Notes: generated by a model not told the origin, from the sequence alone. DNA of 8,579 nucleotides from Anaerolineae bacterium (GCA_016927095.1 JAFGNI010000755.1:1-8579), one strand, 5' to 3'; numbered from the stretch's first letter, positions 1 to 8,371 are shown. Numbers and translations are program-made.

Positions 1-600
1 CCGCATCAGATCGCGGTAGGCCGGTTCGTAGAGGGGATCCTCCTGCAACACCCGCTCGGCGACTGCCAAGGCCCCTTGGTCGTCGCCGGCCTCCTCCAGC
101 AGTCTCTGGCGGCGTGTCAGGGCGCGCATGAACCGCCGGGCAAGCACCTCGCGGGCCTCGACCACCCAGTCCTCGTAGAAGCCGGGAAGCAGTTCGCCAC
201 GGTAGACCTCATCTATGCCTGACAAGGCAGCGGACTCGGCTTCAGGTTCGTCTTTTGTCGCTGAGCGTTCCGCATGCCGCAATGCTTCCTCGAACTGGAT
301 CAAATCGACGACGATCGGGGCCTCGGGTCGCCACCATAGGGTCGAGGACGTACTCTCAATGCAGTCATCGGCGCGGGGCAGGCTCTGCCGCAGATCAAAC
401 AGCAGCTTCCGCAGCCGGGGGCGCGTGCGCGACTCCGGCGCGTCGGGCCACAGCACAGCCGCCACATGCTCCCGTGGTTGGGGTGCATCACGGTGGCACA
501 GCAAGTAGGCGAGCAGAAGACGCGGCAGATGGGACAACCCACTCGCCAGCAACTCACCGTCGCGCCGGAGCCCGAAATCACCCAGAACTTGCAGCGTCAG
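1..600 (-). repeat. Diverged tandem duplication of the winged helix-BTAD coding block (partner 4165-4764)
   Basis: This block lines up without net insertion or deletion to 4165-4764 at a constant offset of 4164 bases. Stretches of DNA are still identical, the longest I found being 28 bases at 428-455 against 4592-4619. The amino-acid identity is about 60% by eye. This indicates gene duplication inside the operon followed by considerable divergence, not a recent assembly-type repeat. Confidence 0.8.
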
Positions 601-606
601 GGTCAC
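1..606 (-). CDS. BTAD/SARP-family transcriptional regulator, N-terminal part (cut by window edge)
   Basis: The first 202 codons of a third BTAD regulator; the frame stays open to the left edge. Residues 1 to about 95 form an OmpR-like winged helix, including LWPDAPESRTR and a recognition-helix segment RLRKLLFDLRQSLP. From about residue 98 the helical BTAD begins (VDLIQFEEAL, YRGELLPGFYEDW, RRQRLLEEAG, YEPAYRDLMR). The start is GTG at 606, with GAGG at 617-614 seven bases upstream. An in-frame stop, which is also the stop of the preceding gene, lies 21 nt upstream. A second in-frame GTG directly after that stop is possible but has no better ribosome site. It aligns without gaps to residues 6-207 of the neighbouring 1385-aa gene, at about 126 of 202 identical by eye, so the two are paralogues. 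By family, it should bind direct repeats in promoters and recruit RNA polymerase. Whether an NTPase, TPR or other domain follows cannot be seen. Confidence 0.9.
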   Translation of the reverse strand, partial: MTLTLQVLGDFGLRRDGELLASGLSHLPRLLLAYLLCHRDAPQPREHVAAVLWPDAPESRTRPRLRKLLFDLRQSLPRADDCIESTSSTLWWRPEAPIVVDLIQFEEALRHAERSATKDEPEAESAALSGIDEVYRGELLPGFYEDWVVEAREVLARRFMRALTRRQRLLEEAGDDQGALAVAERVLQEDPLYEPAYRDLMR

Positions 607-613
607 TCGTATG

Positions 614-617
614 CCTC
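614..617 (-). promoter_or_regulatory. Ribosome binding site of the third BTAD gene
   Basis: On the minus strand this reads GAGG with a seven-base spacer to GTG 606. The match is short but well placed and sits in the 21-nt gap after the preceding stop codon. It supports the GTG start, which also agrees with where similarity to the neighbouring paralogue begins. Confidence 0.55.
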
Positions 618-627
618 GCCATCTCAC

Positions 628-3600
628 TCACACACCAACACCCGCCCGGCAATGGCGCTTCAGGCCCGCTGCCGCGCGCTCGCGCGCAACCGAGAGCGCC
701 GAACATCGCACCTCGCTGAACCGCATCGCCGCGCCGTCGGGCCAAGCGCCCGGGTGGATGATGCGCTCGATGCGACCGGTGACGTAGACGCCGGCCTGGA
801 GATCCGGAGACACCTGGAAGGTGGTCGATCCTGTCGTCCACCAGGCCTCGCCATCAAGGCTGACCAGTGTGCGGACCTCGTCGCCCATCACTTCCAGCCG
901 GAGCCAGACCCGTTCAGGACGCGGAGCCGGCGCCGGTCGGTGATTGCCGTCGACGTCAGGCAGCCGTCCCCGTCCCAGAAGCATGTCCTGACCGGACTTA
1001 CAGGCCAGCAGCGCCACGTCGCGACTGCCCAGCTCACCCCAGTCGAGCCGCACGAAGTTGTCCGCATCGATCCAGAGCAGCAAGCCACCACTCGCGGGAA
1101 GATCCTCGCGTGCCGGCGACGCGATCGCCTGAAGGGCGAAGCCGTCGGCCTCACGAAGACCACCAATGCCGCGTAGCACGCGCGGAGCACTGTGGTTGTT
1201 GCCCCAGAGCCCACGACCGTTGGCTGCCATGATCCCAATCTCGAGGCCATCCGCGGTCGCTCCCCCACTGTAGCTGCAGTCACCATAGGGATCGATCCAC
1301 GCCCACCCCGACGGCAGACCTTGTGGCGCCGGCAGGGTCAACGCGTCAAGCACGCTGTGGTCAGACCCGTTCCATCCTTCTGGTCGAACGGGCTCCAGGT
1401 GCCAATAGCCCAGCGCGTTGTAGTTGACGCTGTAGTCCGGCCCGCCCTCCGGGGCAAGGGTTTCCCGGTGGGGATAGCCACGGCAAATGGCCCGGAACTC
1501 CTGCGTAGTTGAGGCTGATGCCTCCAGCAGGTGAAGCAGCAGCCCCAAACCCATGTTCGGCGCAATCACGAAAGTCGCACCGATCGGCGTTGGCGTCTCT
1601 GGCGCACTGAAGGCAACGGCCTTCCGGAGCTCAGCCATCGCGCGAGCTCGGTCACCCGCCGACAGGTGCAGGCGCGCCAGGGAGACGCAGCTGAGCCATG
1701 TGACGACGTCGGCATCTGCAACGCCCCCTGACATCGTCTCCTGAGCCTGGCACAGGTCCGCCTCGGCCTCCCGAACCAACCCCTGACAGAGCCGGATCTG
1801 GCCCCTGAGCCAGTATCCCCACCCCAGATTCCAAGCTGCGCCCATCTGTTCGGCAACTCGAACCACGCTATCCACGTGGTCCAGCGCCTGAGTGAGGTCG
1901 CCGAGCGATAGAAGCCACAGGGCCGTCATCCACCGCCAGTGACGCGCGGGTTCTGCGTTTTCCGCAGCCCGTAGCATGGACCTTGCCTTCCGGAGCTGCT
2001 CTACGGCTTCACGAAGATGTCCTGCTCGGGCCAGAATATCGGACCTACGTTGGTGCATCCATCCTAGGTCGAGACGATCTCCGGCGTCCTTTAGTCTCTC
2101 CTCCCACACGTCAACCAAGCGCAGTGCCTCCGAAGTCTGCTTCCAAAGGACCCTGATGGCTATCGCCATCTTGAAAACCGTGGCATAGTCAGGACGATAG
2201 GGCAGCCTCGCCACAGCCTCCGCTGCCTGGTACCAGAGCTGGCGAGTCAGGGCATCCGGGATTACCCCGGGGTAAGGATAGTCCATCGGCGTCGTCGGCT
2301 GCAACAGCACGATCTCTGCGGGCGCTAGATCACCACTCAGCAGGGCGAGGGCTTCTTGGGTCGCCCTGACCTGAGCCTCGTACTTCGCTTGTGCGAAGAG
2401 CGCCAGACCGTACCAGTGATAGAGGCGAGCCAGGGCGCTGGCTGATGAATCAGAACGGGCGCCGGTGTCGATGCCTTCCCGAAGCACCTTCTCGGCATGC
2501 CTAGCGTGCTGTTGCTTCAAGAGGACACGCCCAAGACCAAGGTAGGCCTCGACATGAACCTCCCAATCGGCGGACGCTCCCTCGCGGAACAGCGATAGCG
2601 CTTGCTCATAGTCTGTGCGGGCCTCATCAAGGGCATAGACCCGCTCGGCAACCGCCCCGGCCCGCAGGTAGTAGTCCGCAGCCTTCACCGCTTCGCCCGA
2701 CAGGGCGTAATGTCGTGCTATCTGTCCCGCGACGTCGTCCAGCTCCCCGCCATAGACGCTCTCCAGCGCCTCGGCGACACGACCGTGGAGTATGCGCGCC
2801 CTGACGCGGCTGAGGCCAGCGTAGGCCACCTGTCGCAGCTTGGCGTGGGTGAAGTCGTAGGCGACGGGCCCGGTCTCTTGGATGATGTGGCGGCGCCAGA
2901 GTTCATCCAGCGCGCGGAGAACCGTGTCCTGGTCCTGGTCGCTGGCTGCCACCAATACCGGATAGGCGAAGGCCCGCCCAATGGTCGCCGCGACGCCCAC
3001 GACCGGCTGCGCTTCATCTGACAGCTGCGCCAGGCGGCCCTCGATCGTCGACTGCACCCGTGGCGGCATACCTTGTGATTCACAGGCAAGGACTACGTCG
3101 CGGATCTGTCTTGAAGCTACATCCTCCACCAACCCAGACCGGACCATCTCAACGACAAAGAGGGCATTTCCCTCGGTCTCCGACAGGATGCAGGCAACCA
3201 CCGCTTCGTCGAGTTCGTGTCCCGCCACCTGGATCGCTAGCGCCACAGTGTCGTCCTCCGCCAGCGGCCCCAGGTGTAGCTCGGTCACAGTCACCAGGCG
3301 CCGCAACTCGCGCAGCCAGCCCGCGACCGGGTGGACCGGCAGAACGGCCTCAGAGCGGAGCGTTAGCACCAGCAACAGCCCACGCCCGCTGCCCATTGCC
3401 GGATCGTCGGCGCTGCGCAGCAGGTAGTGCACCCACGCCAAGGCGGTGTCATCGGCCCACTGCACGTCGTCTAGCAGCAACACCGTCGGGGCCGCGGTAG
3501 CGGCTTGACCGTGTGTCCCCGGCGGGGATGCTTCCCAACTCAACAGAGCCCGCACCAGGGCCTCAAAAAGCCTTTGCTGTCGGCACCGCACCTCGTCCTC

Positions 3601-4785
3601 TACAGACGGCTCCGGATGTATCGCGTCGGTGCCGACGTCACCCACCTCGGGCAGCAACCGGGCGATCTCATGCAGCCAGACCTCGCCCAGCGGTGGCAAG
3701 GGCCGACTGCGCAGCCACTCGACGACCGGCCCAAAGGGTAGTCCACCCTCCGCCTCATAGCAGCGGGCGATAGCCGCAGGGCTGCCCTGGTGCTCAGCCC
3801 AGCGCACGAGGTCCTCGGCCAGCCGCGTCTTGCCGATCCCGGCGACGCCACTAATTACCACGACCTGCGACGCACCGCCGGCGCCGGCCCACCAGAGCGC
3901 CTCCAGTCGCGCCACCTCGGCCTGCCGGTCGACCAGTCCCGGCACGCCAGCCGGGATCTCCGGCAGCGCTACCTCAGAAACCGGGTGCCTGCGTTCCGCA
4001 GCCACCGCGGGCTCGGCCCTGCTCGCTGCATCTCGCCGAAGCAGCTGCTCGTAGACCTCGCGCGTCTCGGCACTGGGTCGGACGCCCAGCTCGCGGCTCA
4101 ACTCGGTGACACATGTGTGGTAGACCCGCACCGCCGCCGCCCGATTCCCCAACGCAAGGTGCAGCCGCATCAGATCCCGATAGGCCGGCTCGTGGAGCGA
4201 GTCGAGCCGCAACAGCTGCTCAGCCACGGCAAGCGCGTCGCGATAGTCGCCCGCCTGCTCCAAGAGGGCCTGTCGCCGGGTCAGCGCCCGCAAAAAACGC
4301 TGGCTCAGCGCCTCGCGGGCCGAGAGCACCCAGTCTGCGTAGAGGCTTGGGAACAGCTCGCCCCCGTAGAGCTCGGTCGCGACGGCCAGGGCATCGCGCT
4401 CCGCGTCTGCGTCGCCGCGAGCCCCTGCCACGTCAGCCGTATCCAGAGCTTCTTCGAACTGGATGAGATCCACAGCGACCGGCGCCTCAGGCAACCACCA
4501 GACCGTCGACGGTGTGCTCTCAATGCAGTCATCGGCCCGCGGTAGGCTCTGCCGCAGATCGTAGAGCACCTTCCGGAGCCGGGCGCGCGTCCGCGACTCC
4601 GGCGCGTCGGGCCACAGCATGTAGGCTAGGTGTTGCCGCTGCTGGGGCGCCTCGCGGTGCAGCAGGAGGTAGGCGAGCAGCAGCGTCTCCTGCCTCGAAA
4701 ATGCCGCTCCCAACGGTTCATCTCCCTGCCACAAGACGACGTCCCCGAGGATTTGGAGGCGCATCGCACCGGCTGGCTCAGCCAT
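628..4785 (-). CDS. BTAD regulator with AAA_16-like ATPase, TPR region and C-terminal ConA-like domain
   Basis: A 1385-aa cytoplasmic regulator. Residues 8-100 are an OmpR-like winged helix (LWPDAPESRTR, RLRKVLYDLRQSLP) and about 103-250 a BTAD. An ATPase of the AAA_16/LAL type follows: Walker A GVAGIGKT at 313-320, Walker B VLLLDD at 435-440 continuing VQWAD, a TLRSE sensor-like strand at 475-479, EGNALFVVEM at 538-547, and FTHAKLRQVAY at 645-655. Residues about 680-1090 are helical and TPR-like. Residues about 1145-1366 are beta-rich and resemble DUF1349/ConA-like folds. I chose ATG 4785 because AGGTGG lies just upstream and the 8-nt overlap with the preceding gene suggests coupled translation. 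A TTG at 4809 and an ATG at 4764 are alternatives. By family, N-terminal DNA binding and transcription activation are gated by the NTPase switch and the C-terminal repeats. The ligand is unknown. The C-terminal domain is the unusual part. Confidence 0.95.
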   Translation of the reverse strand: MAEPAGAMRLQILGDVVLWQGDEPLGAAFSRQETLLLAYLLLHREAPQQRQHLAYMLWPDAPESRTRARLRKVLYDLRQSLPRADDCIESTPSTVWWLPEAPVAVDLIQFEEALDTADVAGARGDADAERDALAVATELYGGELFPSLYADWVLSAREALSQRFLRALTRRQALLEQAGDYRDALAVAEQLLRLDSLHEPAYRDLMRLHLALGNRAAAVRVYHTCVTELSRELGVRPSAETREVYEQLLRRDAASRAEPAVAAERRHPVSEVALPEIPAGVPGLVDRQAEVARLEALWWAGAGGASQVVVISGVAGIGKTRLAEDLVRWAEHQGSPAAIARCYEAEGGLPFGPVVEWLRSRPLPPLGEVWLHEIARLLPEVGDVGTDAIHPEPSVEDEVRCRQQRLFEALVRALLSWEASPPGTHGQAATAAPTVLLLDDVQWADDTALAWVHYLLRSADDPAMGSGRGLLLVLTLRSEAVLPVHPVAGWLRELRRLVTVTELHLGPLAEDDTVALAIQVAGHELDEAVVACILSETEGNALFVVEMVRSGLVEDVASRQIRDVVLACESQGMPPRVQSTIEGRLAQLSDEAQPVVGVAATIGRAFAYPVLVAASDQDQDTVLRALDELWRRHIIQETGPVAYDFTHAKLRQVAYAGLSRVRARILHGRVAEALESVYGGELDDVAGQIARHYALSGEAVKAADYYLRAGAVAERVYALDEARTDYEQALSLFREGASADWEVHVEAYLGLGRVLLKQQHARHAEKVLREGIDTGARSDSSASALARLYHWYGLALFAQAKYEAQVRATQEALALLSGDLAPAEIVLLQPTTPMDYPYPGVIPDALTRQLWYQAAEAVARLPYRPDYATVFKMAIAIRVLWKQTSEALRLVDVWEERLKDAGDRLDLGWMHQRRSDILARAGHLREAVEQLRKARSMLRAAENAEPARHWRWMTALWLLSLGDLTQALDHVDSVVRVAEQMGAAWNLGWGYWLRGQIRLCQGLVREAEADLCQAQETMSGGVADADVVTWLSCVSLARLHLSAGDRARAMAELRKAVAFSAPETPTPIGATFVIAPNMGLGLLLHLLEASASTTQEFRAICRGYPHRETLAPEGGPDYSVNYNALGYWHLEPVRPEGWNGSDHSVLDALTLPAPQGLPSGWAWIDPYGDCSYSGGATADGLEIGIMAANGRGLWGNNHSAPRVLRGIGGLREADGFALQAIASPAREDLPASGGLLLWIDADNFVRLDWGELGSRDVALLACKSGQDMLLGRGRLPDVDGNHRPAPAPRPERVWLRLEVMGDEVRTLVSLDGEAWWTTGSTTFQVSPDLQAGVYVTGRIERIIHPGAWPDGAAMRFSEVRCSALSVARERAAAGLKRHCRAGVGV
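688..1353 (-). other. Concanavalin A-like / DUF1349-like domain at the C-terminus of the BTAD-ATPase regulator
   Basis: This encodes residues about 1145-1366 of the 1385-aa regulator. The character changes sharply from Leu/Ala-rich helices to Trp/Gly/Asp-rich beta strands. Visible pieces are WAWIDPYGDCSYS, APRVLRGIGG, GGLLLWIDADNFVRLDWG, VWLRLEVMGDEVRTLVSLDG followed by EAWW, LQAGVYVTG and AMRFSEVRC. The order 'bright solvent-exposed Trp, LLLW-D-x-N-hydrophobic-R-L, V-L-R-L-E, S-x-D-G-x-x-W, GVYVTG, F' matches what I know of DUF1349 and related laminin-G/glucanase-like jelly rolls. There is no signal peptide or membrane segment anywhere in the protein, so the domain would be cytoplasmic. Assignment is by motif reading only. 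Domain edges are approximate and carbohydrate binding is not shown. Confidence 0.7.
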
Positions 4786-7700
4786 CTGCCACCTGCGCGA
4801 TCTCGTCAAGGATGGTCAGGGCAGCCTGCGCTGCAGCGACTAGGCTTGGCCCGTTCGCCTCTCCTGAGGTTGGCGCGGGCAGTCGGTCAGGGTGCAGCGC
4901 CGGACACGACTGCGCTGCCGGGATCAGGACCACGTCACGGAACCAGGCCGACGCTGTCGCCCACGCCGTAGCGGCGGCGACGGTCTCGACCAGCTCCTGG
5001 GCGCGACGACAGCGCGCAGCCTGCGACGCTGCCTGGTCTGGCACGACCGAACCGGGTGTTGGTGCTGGCGCCGCCAACAGCGATGCCACGACAAGCAACG
5101 CGAGGGCGCACGTGGGCGGGTTCGCGGTCACTACGCTGCTCGCAAGCGCCTCTCGTAGTGGGGCATATGCTTCGGCAGCTCGCCCCTGGCGGTACAGCGC
5201 CAGGCTGAGCATCGCCAGGGGAAAGGCCAGAAAGGGCAAGTGCTGCATGCTGCGGTAGTGGTCTGCGCTCTCTTGGAGCAAGGTCACTGCGTCGGACAGC
5301 CATCCCTCCGCCAAACCCAAGGCGCCCAGCGAGAGAAGCGCCCAGCCGAGAGCGTACCTATCGTTGTGCTCTCGTGCCTGGTCAGCCGCCGACCGCCCAA
5401 CCTCCAGCGCCCTATCGTAGCGACCCGACAGCACCATGTGCCACGCCCAGACGGCGTTCACCGTGGCGTCCTGCAGCCCCAGCGTCCCCCAGATGCGATG
5501 GCTGGCCTCTGAAGCCGCAAGCGCCTCCTCGTGGCGACCCAGTGCACCGAGTTTGATGGACAGAGCGTGCATCGCTCTGGCCTCCGCGGCGCGGTCGCCG
5601 AACTCCCGGCAGATCGCCAGCTGCTCCTCGGCGTGAGCCAATCCTTCCTGAAAGTGACCGGTGAACATCGAGAGGCCGCTGAGGTACTGGTGGGCAGCCG
5701 CCACGGACCAGAGATCCCCTAGGGAGCGGGCAACGGCTAGACTCCCTTCATAGGCTTCCATGGCCGCAGCGCTCTGTCCGCGACACCACAGCACCCAGCC
5801 AAGCTGCAACAGAACCCGGCTTTCCAACCAACGGTCGCCTACAGCGCGGCTCTCGGCCAGCGCGTCTTCCACGATGCTCTGAAGCCCCCGATCATAGCGT
5901 GGCTGAGCGGCAGAGGCCAGGAAGTGAAGCAGCCGCGCCCGCTCGTGACGCAGGTCACCATAGGAAGCCGGCGCATCCCTGAGCGCCGACAAGGCCCGCT
6001 GGAGCACGGGTAGCCCGTCCTCGCGCCGCCGGAAGCTGGCCCACCAGGGGACGACGCGCATCCGCGCACGAAAGCGGCGCGCCGCGTCGGCCTCGGAGCG
6101 GGGCGCCAACTCGCCCAGCATCGTCAGCGCTGCCCCTGTGGTGCTGAGAGCCTCATCGTAGCGCGCGCGGCGGTCGTAGTAGAGAGAGAGCCCCTCAACG
6201 GCGCGTCCCACGGACTCTGCATCACCGGTGACCACCGCGTGATCCCAAGCCGCCCGCGCGTTGCCGATCTCCAGGTCCATCTCAGAGAGAACATCCTTCG
6301 CCCTCGGCCCCTTCAGCCCCACTGCCCATGCCTCCAGCGCCGCCACGTAGGTCTCGGTGTGCGCAGCACGAGCCCGAACCGTCGCGACGGCGTCCATCTC
6401 CAGCTTCTCCCGGGCGAACTGCCGCAGGAGCTCGTGCATCCGGTAGCGGCCCTCTGACGCAAGCATCAACAGAGACTTGTCCACAAGGGAGCGTAGATCA
6501 AACAGGGTGGCCCGTGCCACGGTTTGTGCGCGCTCGTGGGTGAAGCTGTCGCGAAAGACGGACAGCGTCTTGAGGACCATCTGCTCTTCGCGCGCGAGGA
6601 GCTGCCATGAGCTCTCAAAGACGGCACGCATGCTGCGGTGCCGCTCCGGCATATCGTACCAGTCCGCCCGCAGGAAATCGATCCCTTCCTGGCCTGTGCC
6701 GATGGATCGAGAGCGCGCAGGCACCGCTTCCTGCCCACGCGCAAGCGTCGTCGAGTTGCGGATGCGGGCCCGGATCTCCGGCGGGTCCAACGCAGCCACC
6801 CATGAGGCGGCCATCAAGATGCCCAAGGGCACGCCGTCGACAAGGCGACAGATCTCTATCACGTCACCCATAACGTCCGGTCGCACATCGAAGTCGGGCC
6901 GTTGGCGCCGGGCGATCATGCTGAAGAGTTCAGCGGCTCCCCCCACCGGGTCGGTCGGTCCCAAGCCGGCCTCCCCCGGCAATGACAGGCTGCCCACCGG
7001 GTAGAGACACTCGTCGACTACATTGAGCCGAGCACGCGAGGTGACCAGCACAGCCAGCGCAGGCGCAGCCCTGAGCATCCCCGTGATCTGCGGCGCACTG
7101 CTGATCAGGTGCTCGAAGTTGTCGAGGATGAGCAACATCGAACGCGGACGCAGGTAGGCCAGCAATCGCTCCCGCGCGCTGAGATCGTCTGCGTCGGCCC
7201 CACGCCGTTCGGGCTGGCCGGCGCCCTGCAGGCCGAGCGTCGCGGCGATGGTCGGGAACAGGCTCTCGCCGGTGCTGACGCCGGCCAGCGGGACGCCAAA
7301 GATCCCGTCCACAAAATGACGAGCACCACCATCGCCGGCGGCCATCAGCTGCTCGGCTGCGGCCAAGGCCAACCGCGTTTTGCCAATGCCGCCCGGACCC
7401 AGGAGGGTGATCAACCGGCACTGACCACCGACCAGCATCTCACTGAGCTCGGCGATCTCGCGCCTGCGCCCGACGCAGGGCATGGTTGCCGCCGGCAGGT
7501 TGCTTGGAATCGCTGCCGGTTTCGGGGCTCGGGGCTCCGGCGGTGCTGGGGGCTCTACTGCCGTGACTGGAGCCTTGCCGGCGCGGATGCGCGCCACCAG
7601 CATCTCGGTCTCGGGCTCGGGCTCCGCGCCCAGTTCATCCGCGAGCACGCGCCGGCAGGTCTCGTATTGCGCCAGCGCCGCGTTCCGCTGCCCTGTCATG

Positions 7701-8359
7701 GCCAGCAAGCGCATCACCTGCCGGTGCGCATCCTCCTGCCAGCGAACAACCTCCAGTTGCTGCCAGGCATAGCGCAGTGCGATCTCGTATTCACCCTGTG
7801 CGGCATAACCGTCGGCCAACTGTCTCAGCGCCGCCAACACCAGCCGCTCGGCCCGCTCTCGCTGGATCAGCGCCCATTCCTCAAATCCCGGACAGCCCGG
7901 CAGCGAGAAGCCGGCCAAGAAACCTCCGCGGTGGTATGCCACAGCCTGCCCCAGGCGGTCCAGCTCGGTAAGTGCAGCGCGCCCTTCGCGCTCATCCTCA
8001 CACGCCGGCACCGCTGCGAGGCAACGTTCTAGGGCAGTGAGGTCGAGCCAGACGTCGCTCTCGGGGGCCAGACGGATCGACTGCCGTGTCACCTCCAGGC
8101 AGGGAGGGTGATCCCCGGAGCGGTCACCCAGCACCGTGCGCAAGTTGGAGACGGCCTGGCTGAGGCTCTGGCGTGCTCGATGTTGCGGGGACTCTGGCCA
8201 GAGGAGACCCGCCAGCGTGTCGCGTGGGTGAGCGCGATCCGATTCCACAAGGAGGTAAATCAGCAGCGCGCGGACCTTGTCGGAGTCGAATCCCACCAGC
8301 GGCACATCGTCCAGCGTAGCCTCGAAGCTGCCCAACACGCGGCCCGCCAGTCGCGCCAT
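4778..8359 (-). CDS. BTAD/SARP-family regulator with NB-ARC-like NTPase and TPR repeats (AfsR-like layout)
   Basis: A 1193-aa regulator and the first gene of the minus-strand operon. Residues 1-95 form the winged helix (LLWPESPQHRARQSL, AVSNLRTVLGD) and about 101-258 the BTAD (YHRGGFLAGFSLP, FEEWALIQRERAE, YETCRRVLADELGAEPEPET). A Pro/Ala-rich linker spans about 261-292. The STAND NTPase then shows Walker A GPGGIGKT at 321-328, Walker B LLILDN at 409-414, the LVTSRARLNV arginine-sensor strand at 438-447, the GVPLGI motif at 509-514 and an MHD-like YRMHELLRQFA at 639-649. From about 690 to the end are helical TPR-like repeats. I chose ATG 8359 because GGAGG lies seven bases upstream. The longer GTG start at 8398 lies at the predicted transcription start and has no supporting ribosome site. 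By analogy with AfsR it should activate target promoters when its NTPase is engaged. Length is somewhat above AfsR, mainly in the repeats. The target and signal are unknown. Confidence 0.95.
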   Translation of the reverse strand: MARLAGRVLGSFEATLDDVPLVGFDSDKVRALLIYLLVESDRAHPRDTLAGLLWPESPQHRARQSLSQAVSNLRTVLGDRSGDHPPCLEVTRQSIRLAPESDVWLDLTALERCLAAVPACEDEREGRAALTELDRLGQAVAYHRGGFLAGFSLPGCPGFEEWALIQRERAERLVLAALRQLADGYAAQGEYEIALRYAWQQLEVVRWQEDAHRQVMRLLAMTGQRNAALAQYETCRRVLADELGAEPEPETEMLVARIRAGKAPVTAVEPPAPPEPRAPKPAAIPSNLPAATMPCVGRRREIAELSEMLVGGQCRLITLLGPGGIGKTRLALAAAEQLMAAGDGGARHFVDGIFGVPLAGVSTGESLFPTIAATLGLQGAGQPERRGADADDLSARERLLAYLRPRSMLLILDNFEHLISSAPQITGMLRAAPALAVLVTSRARLNVVDECLYPVGSLSLPGEAGLGPTDPVGGAAELFSMIARRQRPDFDVRPDVMGDVIEICRLVDGVPLGILMAASWVAALDPPEIRARIRNSTTLARGQEAVPARSRSIGTGQEGIDFLRADWYDMPERHRSMRAVFESSWQLLAREEQMVLKTLSVFRDSFTHERAQTVARATLFDLRSLVDKSLLMLASEGRYRMHELLRQFAREKLEMDAVATVRARAAHTETYVAALEAWAVGLKGPRAKDVLSEMDLEIGNARAAWDHAVVTGDAESVGRAVEGLSLYYDRRARYDEALSTTGAALTMLGELAPRSEADAARRFRARMRVVPWWASFRRREDGLPVLQRALSALRDAPASYGDLRHERARLLHFLASAAQPRYDRGLQSIVEDALAESRAVGDRWLESRVLLQLGWVLWCRGQSAAAMEAYEGSLAVARSLGDLWSVAAAHQYLSGLSMFTGHFQEGLAHAEEQLAICREFGDRAAEARAMHALSIKLGALGRHEEALAASEASHRIWGTLGLQDATVNAVWAWHMVLSGRYDRALEVGRSAADQAREHNDRYALGWALLSLGALGLAEGWLSDAVTLLQESADHYRSMQHLPFLAFPLAMLSLALYRQGRAAEAYAPLREALASSVVTANPPTCALALLVVASLLAAPAPTPGSVVPDQAASQAARCRRAQELVETVAAATAWATASAWFRDVVLIPAAQSCPALHPDRLPAPTSGEANGPSLVAAAQAALTILDEIAQVADG
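4789..4794 (-). promoter_or_regulatory. Ribosome binding site of the 1385-aa regulator, inside the end of the upstream gene
   Basis: On the minus strand this reads AGGTGG, three bases before ATG 4785 (AGGTG with a four-base spacer). The spacer is short. The start lies 8 nt before the end of the upstream gene (ATGGCTGA shared by start and stop), so reinitiation by ribosomes finishing gene 1 may compensate. No comparable site precedes ATG 4764. Confidence 0.55.
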
Positions 8360-8366
8360 CTTCCAA

Positions 8367-8371
8367 CCTCC
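8367..8371 (-). promoter_or_regulatory. Ribosome binding site of the 1193-aa BTAD/NB-ARC gene
   Basis: On the minus strand this reads GGAGG, seven bases before ATG 8359. It is the strongest Shine-Dalgarno match in the window and decides for ATG 8359 over the in-frame GTG at 8398. Confidence 0.85.

Noticed and set aside
607..627. Terminator or promoter between genes 2 and 3
   Set aside because: The 21-nt gap has no hairpin with a T-run and no -10/-35 pair; it only carries the short ribosome site for gene 3.
466..1176. 236-codon open frame on the plus strand
   Set aside because: Antisense to the ConA-like domain and the gene 2/gene 3 junction; low-complexity Arg/His/Pro composition, no supporting motif.
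3790..4545. 251-codon open frame on the plus strand
   Set aside because: Antisense to the winged helix, BTAD and Walker A coding part of the 1385-aa regulator, with no recognisable motif.
7109..8032. 307-codon open frame on the plus strand
   Set aside because: It lies entirely opposite the BTAD/NB-ARC gene, whose motifs are clear. Its translation shows no domain and has the Arg/Pro/Ala/His bias typical of antisense frames in high-GC DNA.
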